The notes: generated by a model not told the origin, from the letters alone. A stretch of DNA of 6,425 bases from Kiloniellales bacterium (GCA_022360075.1 JAKSDN010000017.1:1-6425), one strand, 5' to 3'. Positions 1-6,207 are shown, counted from the stretch's first letter. Translations and numbers: made by a program.

Positions 1-1
1 G

Positions 2-187
2 CCCGAGCGGGTCTTCGTGCCCGACGACATCGCGCTCGCCATCATTCAGCGCTGCGACGGCGAGGCCTCGGTCACGGCCATCGTCGACGCCCTGGTCGAG
101 GCCTACAATGCGCCGCGCGAGGTCATCGCCAAGGACGTGGCAAACTTGCTTCAGGACCTCGCCAACAAGGGGATCATGACCGCATGA
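2..187 (+). CDS. pqqD: PqqD, PQQ biosynthesis peptide chaperone (3' part)
   Basis: This open frame enters from the left edge and ends at a TGA at 185-187, giving the last 61 residues. PqqD binds the PqqA precursor peptide through its RiPP recognition fold and presents it to the radical SAM enzyme PqqE. The visible part begins PERVFVPDDIALAIIQRCDG and continues with a predicted helical second half (a DALVEAYNAPREVIAKDV stretch, then LLQDLANKGIM). This matches the typical PqqD C-terminal half, where a Glu-x-Val-Leu/Phe-like strand and 'I...CDG..tv' lead into a winged-helix-like fold. The stop overlaps the pqqE start as ATGA (184-187), implying translational coupling. The N-terminal third lies outside the window, so completeness cannot be judged. 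Confidence 0.9.
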   Translation, partial: PERVFVPDDIALAIIQRCDGEASVTAIVDALVEAYNAPREVIAKDVANLLQDLANKGIMTA

Positions 188-1305
188 GCACTGCGGCCGA
201 CCGACCCGGCCCGCCCTTGGCCGTGCTTGCCGAGCTCAGCCATCGCTGCCCCCTGCAGTGCCCCTACTGCTCCAACCCGCTGGAGCTGGAACGCGCGGCC
301 GGCGAGCTCGACAGCGAGACCTGGTGCCGCCTGATCGACGACATGGCCGAGCTGGGCGTGCTACAGATCCACTTCTCCGGCGGCGAGCCGACAGTGCGCA
401 AGGACCTGGAGGCCCTGGTCGAGCGGGCGGCGCGCGGCGGGCTCTATTCCAACCTCATCACCTCGGCCGTGCTGCTCGACGAGGCGCGCGTGGCCGCGCT
501 GGCGAAGGCCGGTCTCGATCACGTGCAGATCTCCTTCCAGGACAGCGAGCCCGAAGGCGGCGACAGGATCGGCGGCTATGCCGGCGGTCACGAGAAGAAG
601 ATCAAGGCGGCGCGGCTGGTGCGCGAGGCCGGCCTGCCGCTCACTTTCAACCTGGTCATGCACCGCCAGAACCTGCACCATCTGCGGGCCATGCTCGACA
701 TGGCGCTGGCGCTCGAAGCCCACCGGATCGAGGTCGCCCACGTCCAGTACTACGGCTGGGCCTATCGCAACCGCCAGGCCCTGCTGCCGTCGCGCGCGCA
801 ACTCGAAGAAGCCACGGAGATCGTCGAGCAGGCCCGCAAGGATCTTCAGGGCCGACTGACCATCGACTACGTGGTGCCGGACTACTACGCGCGCCGGCCC
901 AAGGCCTGCATGGGCGGCTGGGGCAAGCAGTTCCTCAACATCACGCCGAGCGGCAAGGTCCTGCCCTGCCACGCCGCCGAGACGATCACGGGTCTGCGCT
1001 TCGATTCGATCCAGGAACGTAGCCTGGCCGAGATCTGGAACGAGTCCGAGGCCTTCCGCAAGTACCGCGGCACGGACTGGCTGCCCGAGCCCTGCCGCTC
1101 CTGCGACCGCAAGGAGCTCGACTGGGGCGGTTGCCGCTGCCAGGCTTTCGCCTTCACCGGAGATGCCGGCAACACCGATCCGGCCTGCGAGCTCTCGCCG
1201 TTCCATGCCCAGATGCTGGGCGTGGCCGAGACGGCCTCGGGCGAGGCGCCGCCGGACTTCGCCTATCGCAACTACGCCAACGCGGCGGCCAAGGCCGCGG
1301 AGTAA
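184..1305 (+). CDS. pqqE: PqqE, radical SAM PqqA peptide cyclase
   Basis: Cytoplasmic radical SAM enzyme that forms the Glu-Tyr carbon-carbon bond in PqqA, the first committed step of pyrroloquinoline quinone synthesis, with PqqD as partner. The 373-residue length is normal. The [4Fe-4S] SAM-cluster motif CxxxCxxC is C22, C26 and C29, and the SAM-binding GGEP is at 66-69. The SPASM-type C-terminal domain has C242, C262, C304, C307, D313, C317, C319 and C335, the spacing expected for two auxiliary Fe-S clusters, including the Asp seen in PqqE but not in most SPASM enzymes. The ATG start overlaps the pqqD stop. The last 46 codons (from A328) lie in a direct repeat whose second copy is at 4774-4914. 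The reading frame itself is intact to TAA. Confidence 0.96.
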   Translation: MSTAADRPGPPLAVLAELSHRCPLQCPYCSNPLELERAAGELDSETWCRLIDDMAELGVLQIHFSGGEPTVRKDLEALVERAARGGLYSNLITSAVLLDEARVAALAKAGLDHVQISFQDSEPEGGDRIGGYAGGHEKKIKAARLVREAGLPLTFNLVMHRQNLHHLRAMLDMALALEAHRIEVAHVQYYGWAYRNRQALLPSRAQLEEATEIVEQARKDLQGRLTIDYVVPDYYARRPKACMGGWGKQFLNITPSGKVLPCHAAETITGLRFDSIQERSLAEIWNESEAFRKYRGTDWLPEPCRSCDRKELDWGGCRCQAFAFTGDAGNTDPACELSPFHAQMLGVAETASGEAPPDFAYRNYANAAAKAAE

Positions 1306-1356
1306 CCAGAGGAATTGCAGCGCTCAGCCACGGCTGATCCGCTCCCAGACCGCGAC
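1165..1356 (+). repeat. Long direct repeat, left copy (pqqE 3' end / folP 3' end)
   Basis: This 192-bp segment recurs at a constant offset of 3609 bp at 4774-4965. By hand alignment there are six differences (1205, 1206, 1209, 1281, 1320, 1333) and no gaps. It holds pqqE codons 328-373, the 18-bp intergenic gap and the end of folP in antisense. Identity stops abruptly on both sides: to the left the second copy joins DNA just upstream of the rep gene, and to the right this copy joins gspD. The repeat therefore brackets the foreign insert and shows that pqqE and folP were once adjacent and convergent. Confidence 0.95.
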
Positions 1357-1360
1357 GGCC
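1324..1360 (-). pseudogene. Truncated folP 3' remnant in the left repeat
   Basis: On the minus strand this is the last dozen codons and TGA stop of dihydropteroate synthase, matching the end of the intact folP at 4933-4969. At 1333 it differs from the intact gene by a synonymous change (AGC versus AGT, Ser). The frame is cut off at about 1357, where gspD sequence begins. It is a by-product of the duplication and cannot encode anything. Confidence 0.85.
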
Positions 1361-2243
1361 GAATACGAGCGGATCGAGGCGGCCTTGTTCAAGCTGGATG
1401 TCGCGCCGGTGCAGTTGCTCATCGAGGCGACCGTTGCCGAGGTCACCTTGACCAACGACCTTCGCTTCGGGCTGCAATGGTTCTTCAATACGGCCGACCT
1501 GGGGCTTGGGGCGGCCGGGACCGGGACGCTGTCTTCGGGGACGGCAGGCCAGCTCTTGCCGCGCTTTCCCGGCTTCTCGTTCGTGGCGGTCGAGGCTCAA
1601 GCCGCGCGATTGGTGCTCGATACTCTGGACGAGGTGACCAACGTCGATGTGATCTCCTCGCCCATGCTGATGGTGCTCGACAACCAGTTCGGCGAGCTAC
1701 AGGTGGACAATCAGGTACCCGTGGCAACTCAGCAGGCGACACAGACCAGCGACGCTGACGCGCCGCTCGTCAATACCGTGGCCTTTCGGGATACCGGGGT
1801 GATCTTGCGGGTGACGCCGCGCGTCAATGCGTCGGGCGCTTTGACGCTCGATATAGAGCAGGAAGTCAGCAGCGTTACGCCGACGCCGGGAGCCGGAACG
1901 TTGACGCCGACGATCAGTCAACGGCGGATCAAGTCCTCGGTGCTGGTCCACTCAGGCGAGACCGTCGTTCTGGGCGGTCTGATCTCCGATCAGAGCCAGC
2001 TCGCCAGGTCTGGCCTGCCGTATCTCTCGCGCGTGCCGGTGCTGGGCGGTCTTTTCGGCCGGCATGAGGAAGGCAGCGCTAAGACCGAGTTGGCTGGTCA
2101 TGATCACGCCGACGGTGATCACCAACCAAGATGAGGCCCGCGTGGCCGCGAAAGAGATTCGAAGCCGTTTGAGTGCGCTTCAGCCGTTCGGCCGGATCCG
2201 TCGAATGGACCCTTTCGCCGAGACCGGCTACCTCGCCGACTGA
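1357..2243 (+). pseudogene. gspD: GspD-type secretin, 5'-truncated and frameshifted
   Basis: The reading frame encodes the C-terminal half of a type II secretion outer-membrane secretin. It starts with the end of an N-domain (AEYERIEAALFKLDV), continues through LIEATVAEVTL and the gated barrel (NVDVISSPMLMVLDN; NTVAFRDTGVILRVTPRVN), and includes the family signature VPVLGGLFGR at about 2036-2065. The frame breaks at about 2090-2094: removing one G from 'ttggctgg' restores ELLVMITPTVITNQDEAR and a natural-looking tail ending ETGYLAD at TGA 2241-2243. The 5' part (signal peptide and most N-domains) is absent, and the sequence fuses directly to the direct repeat. No start codon or ribosome site is apparent and no other gsp gene is nearby, so it should be non-functional. 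PilQ is less likely given the FGLQWFF and GLISD context. Confidence 0.88.
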
Positions 2244-2513
2244 GAGCATACTTGGCCTAAGATATCCCCTAGAGCGGACGCTGAGCGACCCGCAGCCAGA
2301 CCAGCATGAATGTTAAGGGTCGTCGCACGCCTGCCCTGGCGAGGTTGTAGCCGTGCTCGGCATTGATCGGCAGGTGTCGGACAAGCCTTAACACGATCAG
2401 CCAAATATACAGGAGGGCACAACTTGTTGAACCCGAGAACTTTCAGGCCTGAGAAATAAATACAATAGAATCGACGAAAACTCTCCAATATACTATATAA
2501 AAAGTTACCTGAT
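2244..2513. other. Non-coding or degraded spacer with a sharp fall in GC
   Basis: Between the gspD remnant and the first membrane-protein stop codon there is no gene with a start codon and a convincing product. The left part (to about 2430) is GC-rich; from about 2440 the composition changes to AT-rich, including runs such as 'atactatataaaaag'. A perfect 10-bp palindrome, TCAGGCCTGA, lies at 2443-2452, at the composition boundary. No clear intrinsic terminator was seen for the minus-strand operon ending at 2514. A possible minus-strand gene remnant is listed separately. Confidence 0.5.
2269..2449 (-). pseudogene. Possible 3' remnant of an unrecognised gene
   Basis: One minus-strand frame reads LRLVRHLPINAEHGYNLARA, then GVRRPLTFMLVWLRVAQRPL and a TAG at 2271-2269. 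It is open back to an in-frame TGA at about 2450 but has no ATG at its head. In its GC-rich part the third codon positions are mostly G or C, and the composition (amphipathic, Arg-rich tail) looks more protein-like than the overlapping frame. I do not recognise the family. It could equally be chance reading in a GC-rich spacer; the main argument for it is codon bias. Confidence 0.25.
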
Positions 2514-2834
2514 TTATAGGGTTTTTCTAAATATCTCTATTATTCCCCAAATAGATACGAGAGTCGCAATAGTACATCCAAGCGCCAAATTTATGCGAAG
2601 ATCACTCAAATTCCCAAACCAAGTATCATCTTTTAGTGTGACTATAAACGCCATGATAAAACTACTTGTAAACGTAGCGCCTGTCAAAAACACTGTAATA
2701 CAAGAAACAATTGCCACAGAGAAATTTTGTTGTGAATCCACAAGGTTAAGGAACGCGGAAAAATAAACGCCGACCAATATCATGCCGATAATGGCAGATA
2801 TTTGAGTCGACCTAGAAATGGCCGAGTCCAGCAT
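2514..2834 (-). CDS. Small three-helix membrane protein, unknown function
   Basis: The 106-residue product has three strongly hydrophobic segments, at about residues 12-32 (ISAIIGMILVGVYFSAFLNLV), 38-65 and 83-102 (ending IWGIIEIF), with a short polar linker KDDTWFGNLSDLR between the second and third. It is therefore an integral membrane protein. The family is not recognised. The ATG at 2834 lies five bases after the stop of the upstream 60-residue gene, so the two form an operon and may be translationally coupled; no strong Shine-Dalgarno is seen before this start. The gene is about 37% GC (hand count 111/300 over 2521-2820), far below pqqE, folP and gspD, which points to acquisition from a different source. 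The frame is intact. It could be a cargo gene, holin-like protein or immunity protein, but nothing in the sequence decides. Confidence 0.65.
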   Translation of the reverse strand: MLDSAISRSTQISAIIGMILVGVYFSAFLNLVDSQQNFSVAIVSCITVFLTGATFTSSFIMAFIVTLKDDTWFGNLSDLRINLALGCTIATLVSIWGIIEIFRKTL

Positions 2835-2839
2835 TTGCT

Positions 2840-3022
2840 TTATGCTTTATTAGACAGCTTATGGTGGCGAATTTTATCCAGCATGAAGCCGGCCACCCCA
2901 CCCAGCACCACTCCCAAGGCAAGAGCGTCCCATCCTTCGAAGAACCAGCCCCCAGCAAGAGCCCCGCTGATAGCAAGTGCCCCAGTCATTGGTAACGCGG
3001 AAACCAAAGCACGATCAGACAT
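2840..3022 (-). CDS. Small Gly/Ala-rich two-helix membrane protein, unknown function
   Basis: Starting at ATG 3022 gives 60 residues; a TTG two codons further upstream is in frame, but the ATG has the better-placed Shine-Dalgarno (AGAGGTGA, seven bases before it). Two hydrophobic stretches, at about residues 5-28 and 33-48, are joined by a short FFEGWD turn and followed by a basic tail (DKIRHHKLSNK), suggesting a membrane hairpin with the tail in the cytoplasm. The second helix carries glycine-zipper-like spacing (GVVLGGVAGF), common in small membrane proteins that oligomerise. It is the first gene of a two-gene minus-strand operon with the 106-residue membrane protein. I do not recognise the family; a phage coat or holin-like role is possible but unsupported. 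Confidence 0.65.
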   Translation of the reverse strand: MSDRALVSALPMTGALAISGALAGGWFFEGWDALALGVVLGGVAGFMLDKIRHHKLSNKA

Positions 3023-3078
3023 GGTCAATTCACCTCTAGCGTTGCCACCGGTACTAAAGTGCCCCTAGACAAAAACAA

Positions 3079-3106
3079 TATATAGGAGACAGGAGTGCGA
3101 TGTCAC
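3079..3106 (-). promoter_or_regulatory. Candidate promoter of the small membrane-protein operon
   Basis: On the minus strand GTGACA (3106-3101) is followed after 16 bases by TATATA (3084-3079), with an alternative TATATT two bases further on. This resembles a sigma-70 promoter and lies about 60 bases upstream of the ATG at 3022, leaving room for a short leader containing the AGAGGTGA ribosome site. It stands out as an AT-rich island in GC-rich surroundings. No operator was identified. Confidence 0.4.
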
Positions 3107-3110
3107 TCAT

Positions 3111-3121
3111 TTGCCGGTCAA
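3111..3121 (+). repeat. Inverted repeat, left arm (TTGCCGGTCAA)
   Basis: This 11-nt sequence is the exact reverse complement of 3581-3591, 470 bp away. A further GTCA match occurs at the same spacing outside both arms (gtca-N5-ttgccggtcaa). The pair brackets the unrecognised plus-strand remnant. No flanking target duplication or transposase was found, so an insertion-element end is only one possibility. Confidence 0.55.
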
Positions 3122-3200
3122 AGGGCCTACGGCGTGCAATCGGGCTCAACGCGTCCTCATCTGGAAGCACCCCGATGAGGGCAGAGGTGCAATAGGCGGC

Positions 3201-3699
3201 ATGGCGCTTATCATCAACCATCCGATCGTCGGCGGCTTGCGGTCGGTGCGGCTGACCGGGCTGGGCGATCTGGGGCTCTCGGCCGTCGCGAGCACAGCGC
3301 CCTTGGCCGCCACCCTCACCACCCTCGACCCCGCCATGACCGACCTCGGCCAAACCCTCGACAGCCTGACGGCGGACGATCTCAGCGCCCCGGGGCGCGG
3401 ACCTCGCGGCGCCGGTGCTTGGGTCCGTGACGTCGTTCGGTGGCGCTCTCTCGGGCTTCCTGGGGCGCGTGGCGGCCTCGCTGCTCGGCAGCTGGCTGCT
3501 GACGCTGGACGCCCCGGCCGGCGCCGGCGATTGCCCCGTCTACGCGGCCGATACCCGGCTTGCCGCTCTCCGGTCAGCGCTTGACCGGCAACGATCTGAC
3601 GGCTTGACGCCCCTTCAGGCGGCCATCCCGACGAGCCTTCGCCGCGCAAGTCCCTGGGCGATCTCGGCCTGCGGATCGAGGCCCCGCTCCCGGCAGTAG
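3201..3699 (+). pseudogene. Unrecognised gene remnant with an internal frameshift
   Basis: Two successive plus-strand frames show strong G/C third positions and protein-like sequence. The first runs from ATG 3201 (MALIINHPIVGGLRS, later TLTTLDPAMTDLGQTLDSL) to about 3390. The second continues from about 3397 (ADLAAPVLGSVTSFGGALSG, then FLGRVAASLLGSWLLTLDAP). Joining them needs a single-frame shift near 3385-3400. The first frame is also open upstream to 3111. Beyond about 3615 the frame runs antisense to the rep gene up to a TAG at 3697-3699, so the natural 3' end is probably missing. The second part has a hydrophobic, possibly membrane-associated stretch. I do not recognise the family. The remnant lies between 11-nt inverted repeats at 3111 and 3581. 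Confidence 0.4.
3570..3591. repeat. Palindrome overlapping the right inverted-repeat arm
   Basis: CCGGTCA-gcgct-TGACCGG (3570-3588) is a perfect 7-bp stem with a 5-nt loop. It overlaps TTGACCGGCAA (3581-3591), the exact inverted partner of 3111-3121. It lies about 27 bases downstream of the rep stop on the minus strand, so it could act in rep transcript termination, but no T-tract follows on either strand. A protein-binding or replication-related site is another option. Confidence 0.5.
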
Positions 3700-4731
3700 C
3701 GGCAGTAGAGCGCCCAAAGGCCCGCCTTCTTGAGGCGTGGCACCACCTGCGGCGTCTGTAGGTCGCGCCGGGCGTAGACCGACAGCGCGTTGCCGATCGC
3801 CAGGCAGACGTTGCGCTGCTCATTGCTGCCATGACGCTTGTAGACCCGCTTGGCCATCCAACGCTTCGCCCCAGGGACGATCTCCAGGTCCTCGTAAAGC
3901 CACTGCCAGACCGGATCGACGAAGCGCTCGCTGTGATCCAAGCGATAGTTCGCCAAGCCGTAGCGCCACAGATCGTTCAAGATCTCCGCGACCTCAAGAT
4001 AGGTCAGCATCGGCGAGCCGTAGCCGTCGCCGATCTGAAGCAAGACGGAATGATGAAAGCGGTACTCGATACGCCAGACCGGCTCCTTGTCGTCGTAGAG
4101 GACAACGCCGTCCTCGTCGTGCGCGTGCGACCAGATCGCGTCCCAGTAATCGACCTTGTCGAACTTCCGGTTCGTGATGGTCTTGTTGTAGACCTGGAAC
4201 TGTATCGAGGAGCGCGAGCCCCAATCGAAAGTCTCGCGCTCGCCATAGACCGCCGCGCCTTCATCGGCTCGCAAGCGCAACTCGGTCAGACCGTTGAAGG
4301 TGTTAGCCAGACTCGCTCTGGCCGTCACATGACGTTCGAAGTCGGCCGGCGGGCTCCAGCCCTGAAAGTCCGCGCAGACATGCACAGCGCAGCCCGAGGG
4401 GTTCCAGCCGTTCAACAGTATCGCGTCCGCAATGGCCGTCAGGTACATCTGAACCTCTTCGGGCTCGCGATGCATCAGGAAGGCCGGCGAGCAGTCGATC
4501 TTGAGATTGGCCCCGATTTTCTTCTGATCAAGGTAGCGCGAGCCGAAGAGGATCACGAGACCGACCGCGTTGTTCTGGAGGCGGTAGCGATAGCCGGACT
4601 GGCCCCCGCCGCCGAACATGTAATCCTCGCCGTACAATCTGTGGGTGCTTGGTGCTCGTACTTGTCGGCGAAATCCCGGAACTCCGGGCGGAGCTTGCCG
4701 TTGTAGAGTTGCCTTACCGTATCGACGCCAT
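3615..4731 (-). pseudogene. Replication initiator (Rep_trans-like), frameshifted near the N-terminus
   Basis: Resembles rolling-circle replication initiation factors of plasmids and filamentous phages (Rep_trans type), which nick the origin with a tyrosine. The long intact frame (4637 to TGA 3615) shows GYRYRL, LVILFGSRY, KIGANLKIDCSP, VHVCADFQGW, then GSRSSIQFQVYNKT and VWRIEYRF. The YNK and RIEYR elements match the usual catalytic-core pattern; family assignment is from memory of motifs. The N-terminus is in another frame (DTVRQLYNGKLRPEFRDF, ending at about 4637), and the probable ATG at 4731, with GGAG six bases before it, is in a third. Two single-base losses, one just after the ATG and one at about 4636, would restore a 372-residue protein. 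The insert left of the repeat ends 42 bp upstream of this start. Confidence 0.62.
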
Positions 4732-4773
4732 GTGGTTCTCCGGGTCGAAGAAACGCGTCACCGACCAGACGCC

Positions 4774-4914
4774 GCCGGCAACACCGATCCGGCCTGCGAG
4801 CTCTCGCCGTTCCGCGCTCAGATGCTGGGCGTGGCCGAGACGGCCTCGGGCGAGGCGCCGCCGGACTTCGCCTATCGCAACTACGCCAATGCGGCGGCCA
4901 AGGCCGCGGAGTAA
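4774..4914 (+). pseudogene. Truncated pqqE 3' fragment
   Basis: Encodes only the last 46 residues of PqqE, from AGNTDPACELSPF to the TAA at 4912-4914. One amino acid differs from the intact copy (His341 is CAT there and CGC, Arg, here); the changes at 4818 and 4890 are synonymous. It lacks the radical SAM core and all cluster cysteines except the one equivalent to C335, so it cannot be functional. An in-frame upstream ATG at 4645 exists only in the antisense of rep and is not a credible start. Confidence 0.92.
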
Positions 4915-4965
4915 CCAGAGGAATTGCAACGCTCAGCCACGACTGATCCGCTCCCAGACCGCGAC
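4774..4965 (+). repeat. Long direct repeat, right copy (pqqE 3' end / folP 3' end)
   Basis: Second copy of the 192-bp segment at 1165-1356, with six differences. Here its right end continues without a break into the intact folP, while its left end joins foreign DNA upstream of the rep gene. It therefore supplies the native pqqE-folP junction on the folP side, as the left copy does on the pqqE side. Confidence 0.95.
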
Positions 4966-6075
4966 CGCCTGGCAGGTCTCCGCCACATCGTGGCTGCGGA
5001 TGAACTGGACGCCTTGACGCAGGGCATAAAGCGTCGCCGCGAGCGAACCCGGCAGGCGTTCCTTCGGCGGCCAGCGCCGGTCCATGGCACCGGTCAGCCC
5101 CTTGCGCGAGACCCCGAGCAGGATCGGACAGCCGAGCCCGTGAAACAGCGCCAGTGACTCCAGGATCGCCAGGTTGTCGCCGCCCGCCTTGCCGAAGCCG
5201 ATGCCCGGATCGACGATCAGGCGCTCGCGCGCGATGCCGGCGTCAACACAGGCCGCGATACGCGATTCCAAGTAGTCGAAGACGTCGAGCGCCGGGTCGC
5301 GATAGACCGTCTCCGGACCGGCCCCGTCGGATAGGCCCGGCCCATGCATCAGCACGACGCGAGCCCGGCTGGCGGCGGCGACCTCCAAGCTCGCCGGATC
5401 GCCGGTGAGTGCCGTCACGTCGTTGATCATGTCGACGCCGAGGGCCAAGGCCGCCTCCATGACGACGGCATGCCGGCTGTCGATCGAGAGCGCCACGCCG
5501 CCCAGCTCTTCGCGCCGGGCGGCCAGGCCCACAATCACCGGGGTGACCCGCGCCAGCTCGCGGTCCGGCTCGACCGGTGTCGCATCCGGGCGAGTCGACT
5601 CGCCGCCGATGTCGAGCAAGCTCGCGCCGGCCGCGACGAGGCCGCGGCCATGTTCGATCGCGGCCCTTGGATCAAGGTGCTCGCCACCGTCGGAGAAGCT
5701 GTCCGGCGTCGCGTTGATGATGCCCATGATCTCGGGCCGCTCGAGCGGTGCAGCGTCGAGGCCTGTCCGGGCGTCGGATAGAAGCGTCATCAGCCTCGAG
5801 ATCCGCGCCGCCTGAACGTCGGTCAGATCGGCGGCCCAGGCCTCGATCTCCTCGAAGCGGGCCGAGCTGGACAACACTTGATCACCATCGCGCACCAGCA
5901 ACTCGCAAATCGCAAACGCGATCGGCCCGCCAGCCAGGACATGCGCGGTACCACGCTCGAGTGCCTCGGTCGCCGCCGCTCCGTTGAGCAAAGACAGCGG
6001 CCGGAGATAGAGCCTGGCCCGCTCCGAGACGCGCGCCGGGAGATAATCCAACGTCGTTCTCTGCAGCCGCGCCAC
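4933..6075 (-). CDS. folP: Dihydropteroate synthase FolP
   Basis: Cytoplasmic folate-pathway enzyme joining 6-hydroxymethyl-dihydropterin diphosphate to p-aminobenzoate; the target of sulfonamides. The TIM-barrel motifs are all present: NATPDSFSDGG (121-131), DIGGESTRPDA (155-165), IDS (198-200), ND (218-219), LMHG (242-245), DPGIGFGK (289-296), SRKG (323-326) and RSHD (360-363). At 380 residues it is about 100 longer than the E. coli type because of an N-terminal region (YLRPLSLL; GTAHVLAGGPIAFAICELL) of the sort seen in alphaproteobacterial FolP. The start is GTG at 6075, with a GGGGGAG ribosome site about five bases before it. The gene is convergent with the ancestral pqqE. The frame is complete despite the duplication of its 3' end. 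Confidence 0.95.
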   Translation of the reverse strand: MARLQRTTLDYLPARVSERARLYLRPLSLLNGAAATEALERGTAHVLAGGPIAFAICELLVRDGDQVLSSSARFEEIEAWAADLTDVQAARISRLMTLLSDARTGLDAAPLERPEIMGIINATPDSFSDGGEHLDPRAAIEHGRGLVAAGASLLDIGGESTRPDATPVEPDRELARVTPVIVGLAARREELGGVALSIDSRHAVVMEAALALGVDMINDVTALTGDPASLEVAAASRARVVLMHGPGLSDGAGPETVYRDPALDVFDYLESRIAACVDAGIARERLIVDPGIGFGKAGGDNLAILESLALFHGLGCPILLGVSRKGLTGAMDRRWPPKERLPGSLAATLYALRQGVQFIRSHDVAETCQAVAVWERISRG

Positions 6076-6095
6076 CGACTCCCCCCTGACAGAAA

Positions 6096-6189
6096 ACGTA
6101 GGGCGGGTTAGCAGAGCGTAACCCGCCGGATGCAGGCTTCGCAGTTGTCGTCATCCGGCGCAATACGCTGACGCTATTGCGCCCTACGT
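6096..6189. repeat. Cloverleaf-like palindromic intergenic repeat
   Basis: Outer 10-bp arms ACGTAGGGCG (6096-6105) and CGCCCTACGT (6180-6189) are exact inverted repeats. Inside are three consecutive stems: GGCGGGTTA/TAACCCGCC (6102-6110, 6119-6127), CCGGATG/CATCCGG (6126-6132, 6152-6158) and GGCGCAATA/TATTGCGCC (6157-6165, 6175-6183). The outer arms compete with stems 1 and 3. The GTAGGG...AACCCGCC and GCGCAATA...CCCTAC elements resemble dispersed, non-autonomous palindromic repeats found between genes in many proteobacteria. It sits about 20 bp upstream of the folP start, so it could influence folP transcription or stop read-through from the gene to its right. Confidence 0.75.
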
Positions 6190-6207
6190 GTCTCAGAAGA
6201 ACAAACG

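Noticed and set aside
361..1206. Long minus-strand open frame across pqqE
   Set aside because: It is antisense to an intact PqqE with all cluster cysteines; such frames are common in GC-rich genes and the translation has no recognisable domain.
3155..3180. CCTCATC-N12-GATGAGG hairpin as a terminator
   Set aside because: Perfect 7-bp stem, but a 12-nt loop and no T-tract on either side; likely chance within the remnant.
3570..3588. Palindrome as intrinsic terminator of rep
   Set aside because: Position fits, but neither strand has a T-run after the stem, so it is kept as a repeat only.
3146..3832. Minus-strand 228-codon frame
   Set aside because: Ser/Arg/Pro-rich low-complexity translation, out of frame with rep and antisense to the better plus-strand frames.
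3831..4706. Long plus-strand open frame opposite the rep gene
   Set aside because: The minus-strand frame has initiator-like motifs; this one is its antisense shadow with repetitive Asp/Arg/Val composition.
1165..4965. Direct repeats as transposon target duplication or integrase attachment sites
   Set aside because: At 192 bp with 3% divergence they are too long for a target duplication, and no recombinase or transposase gene lies between them.
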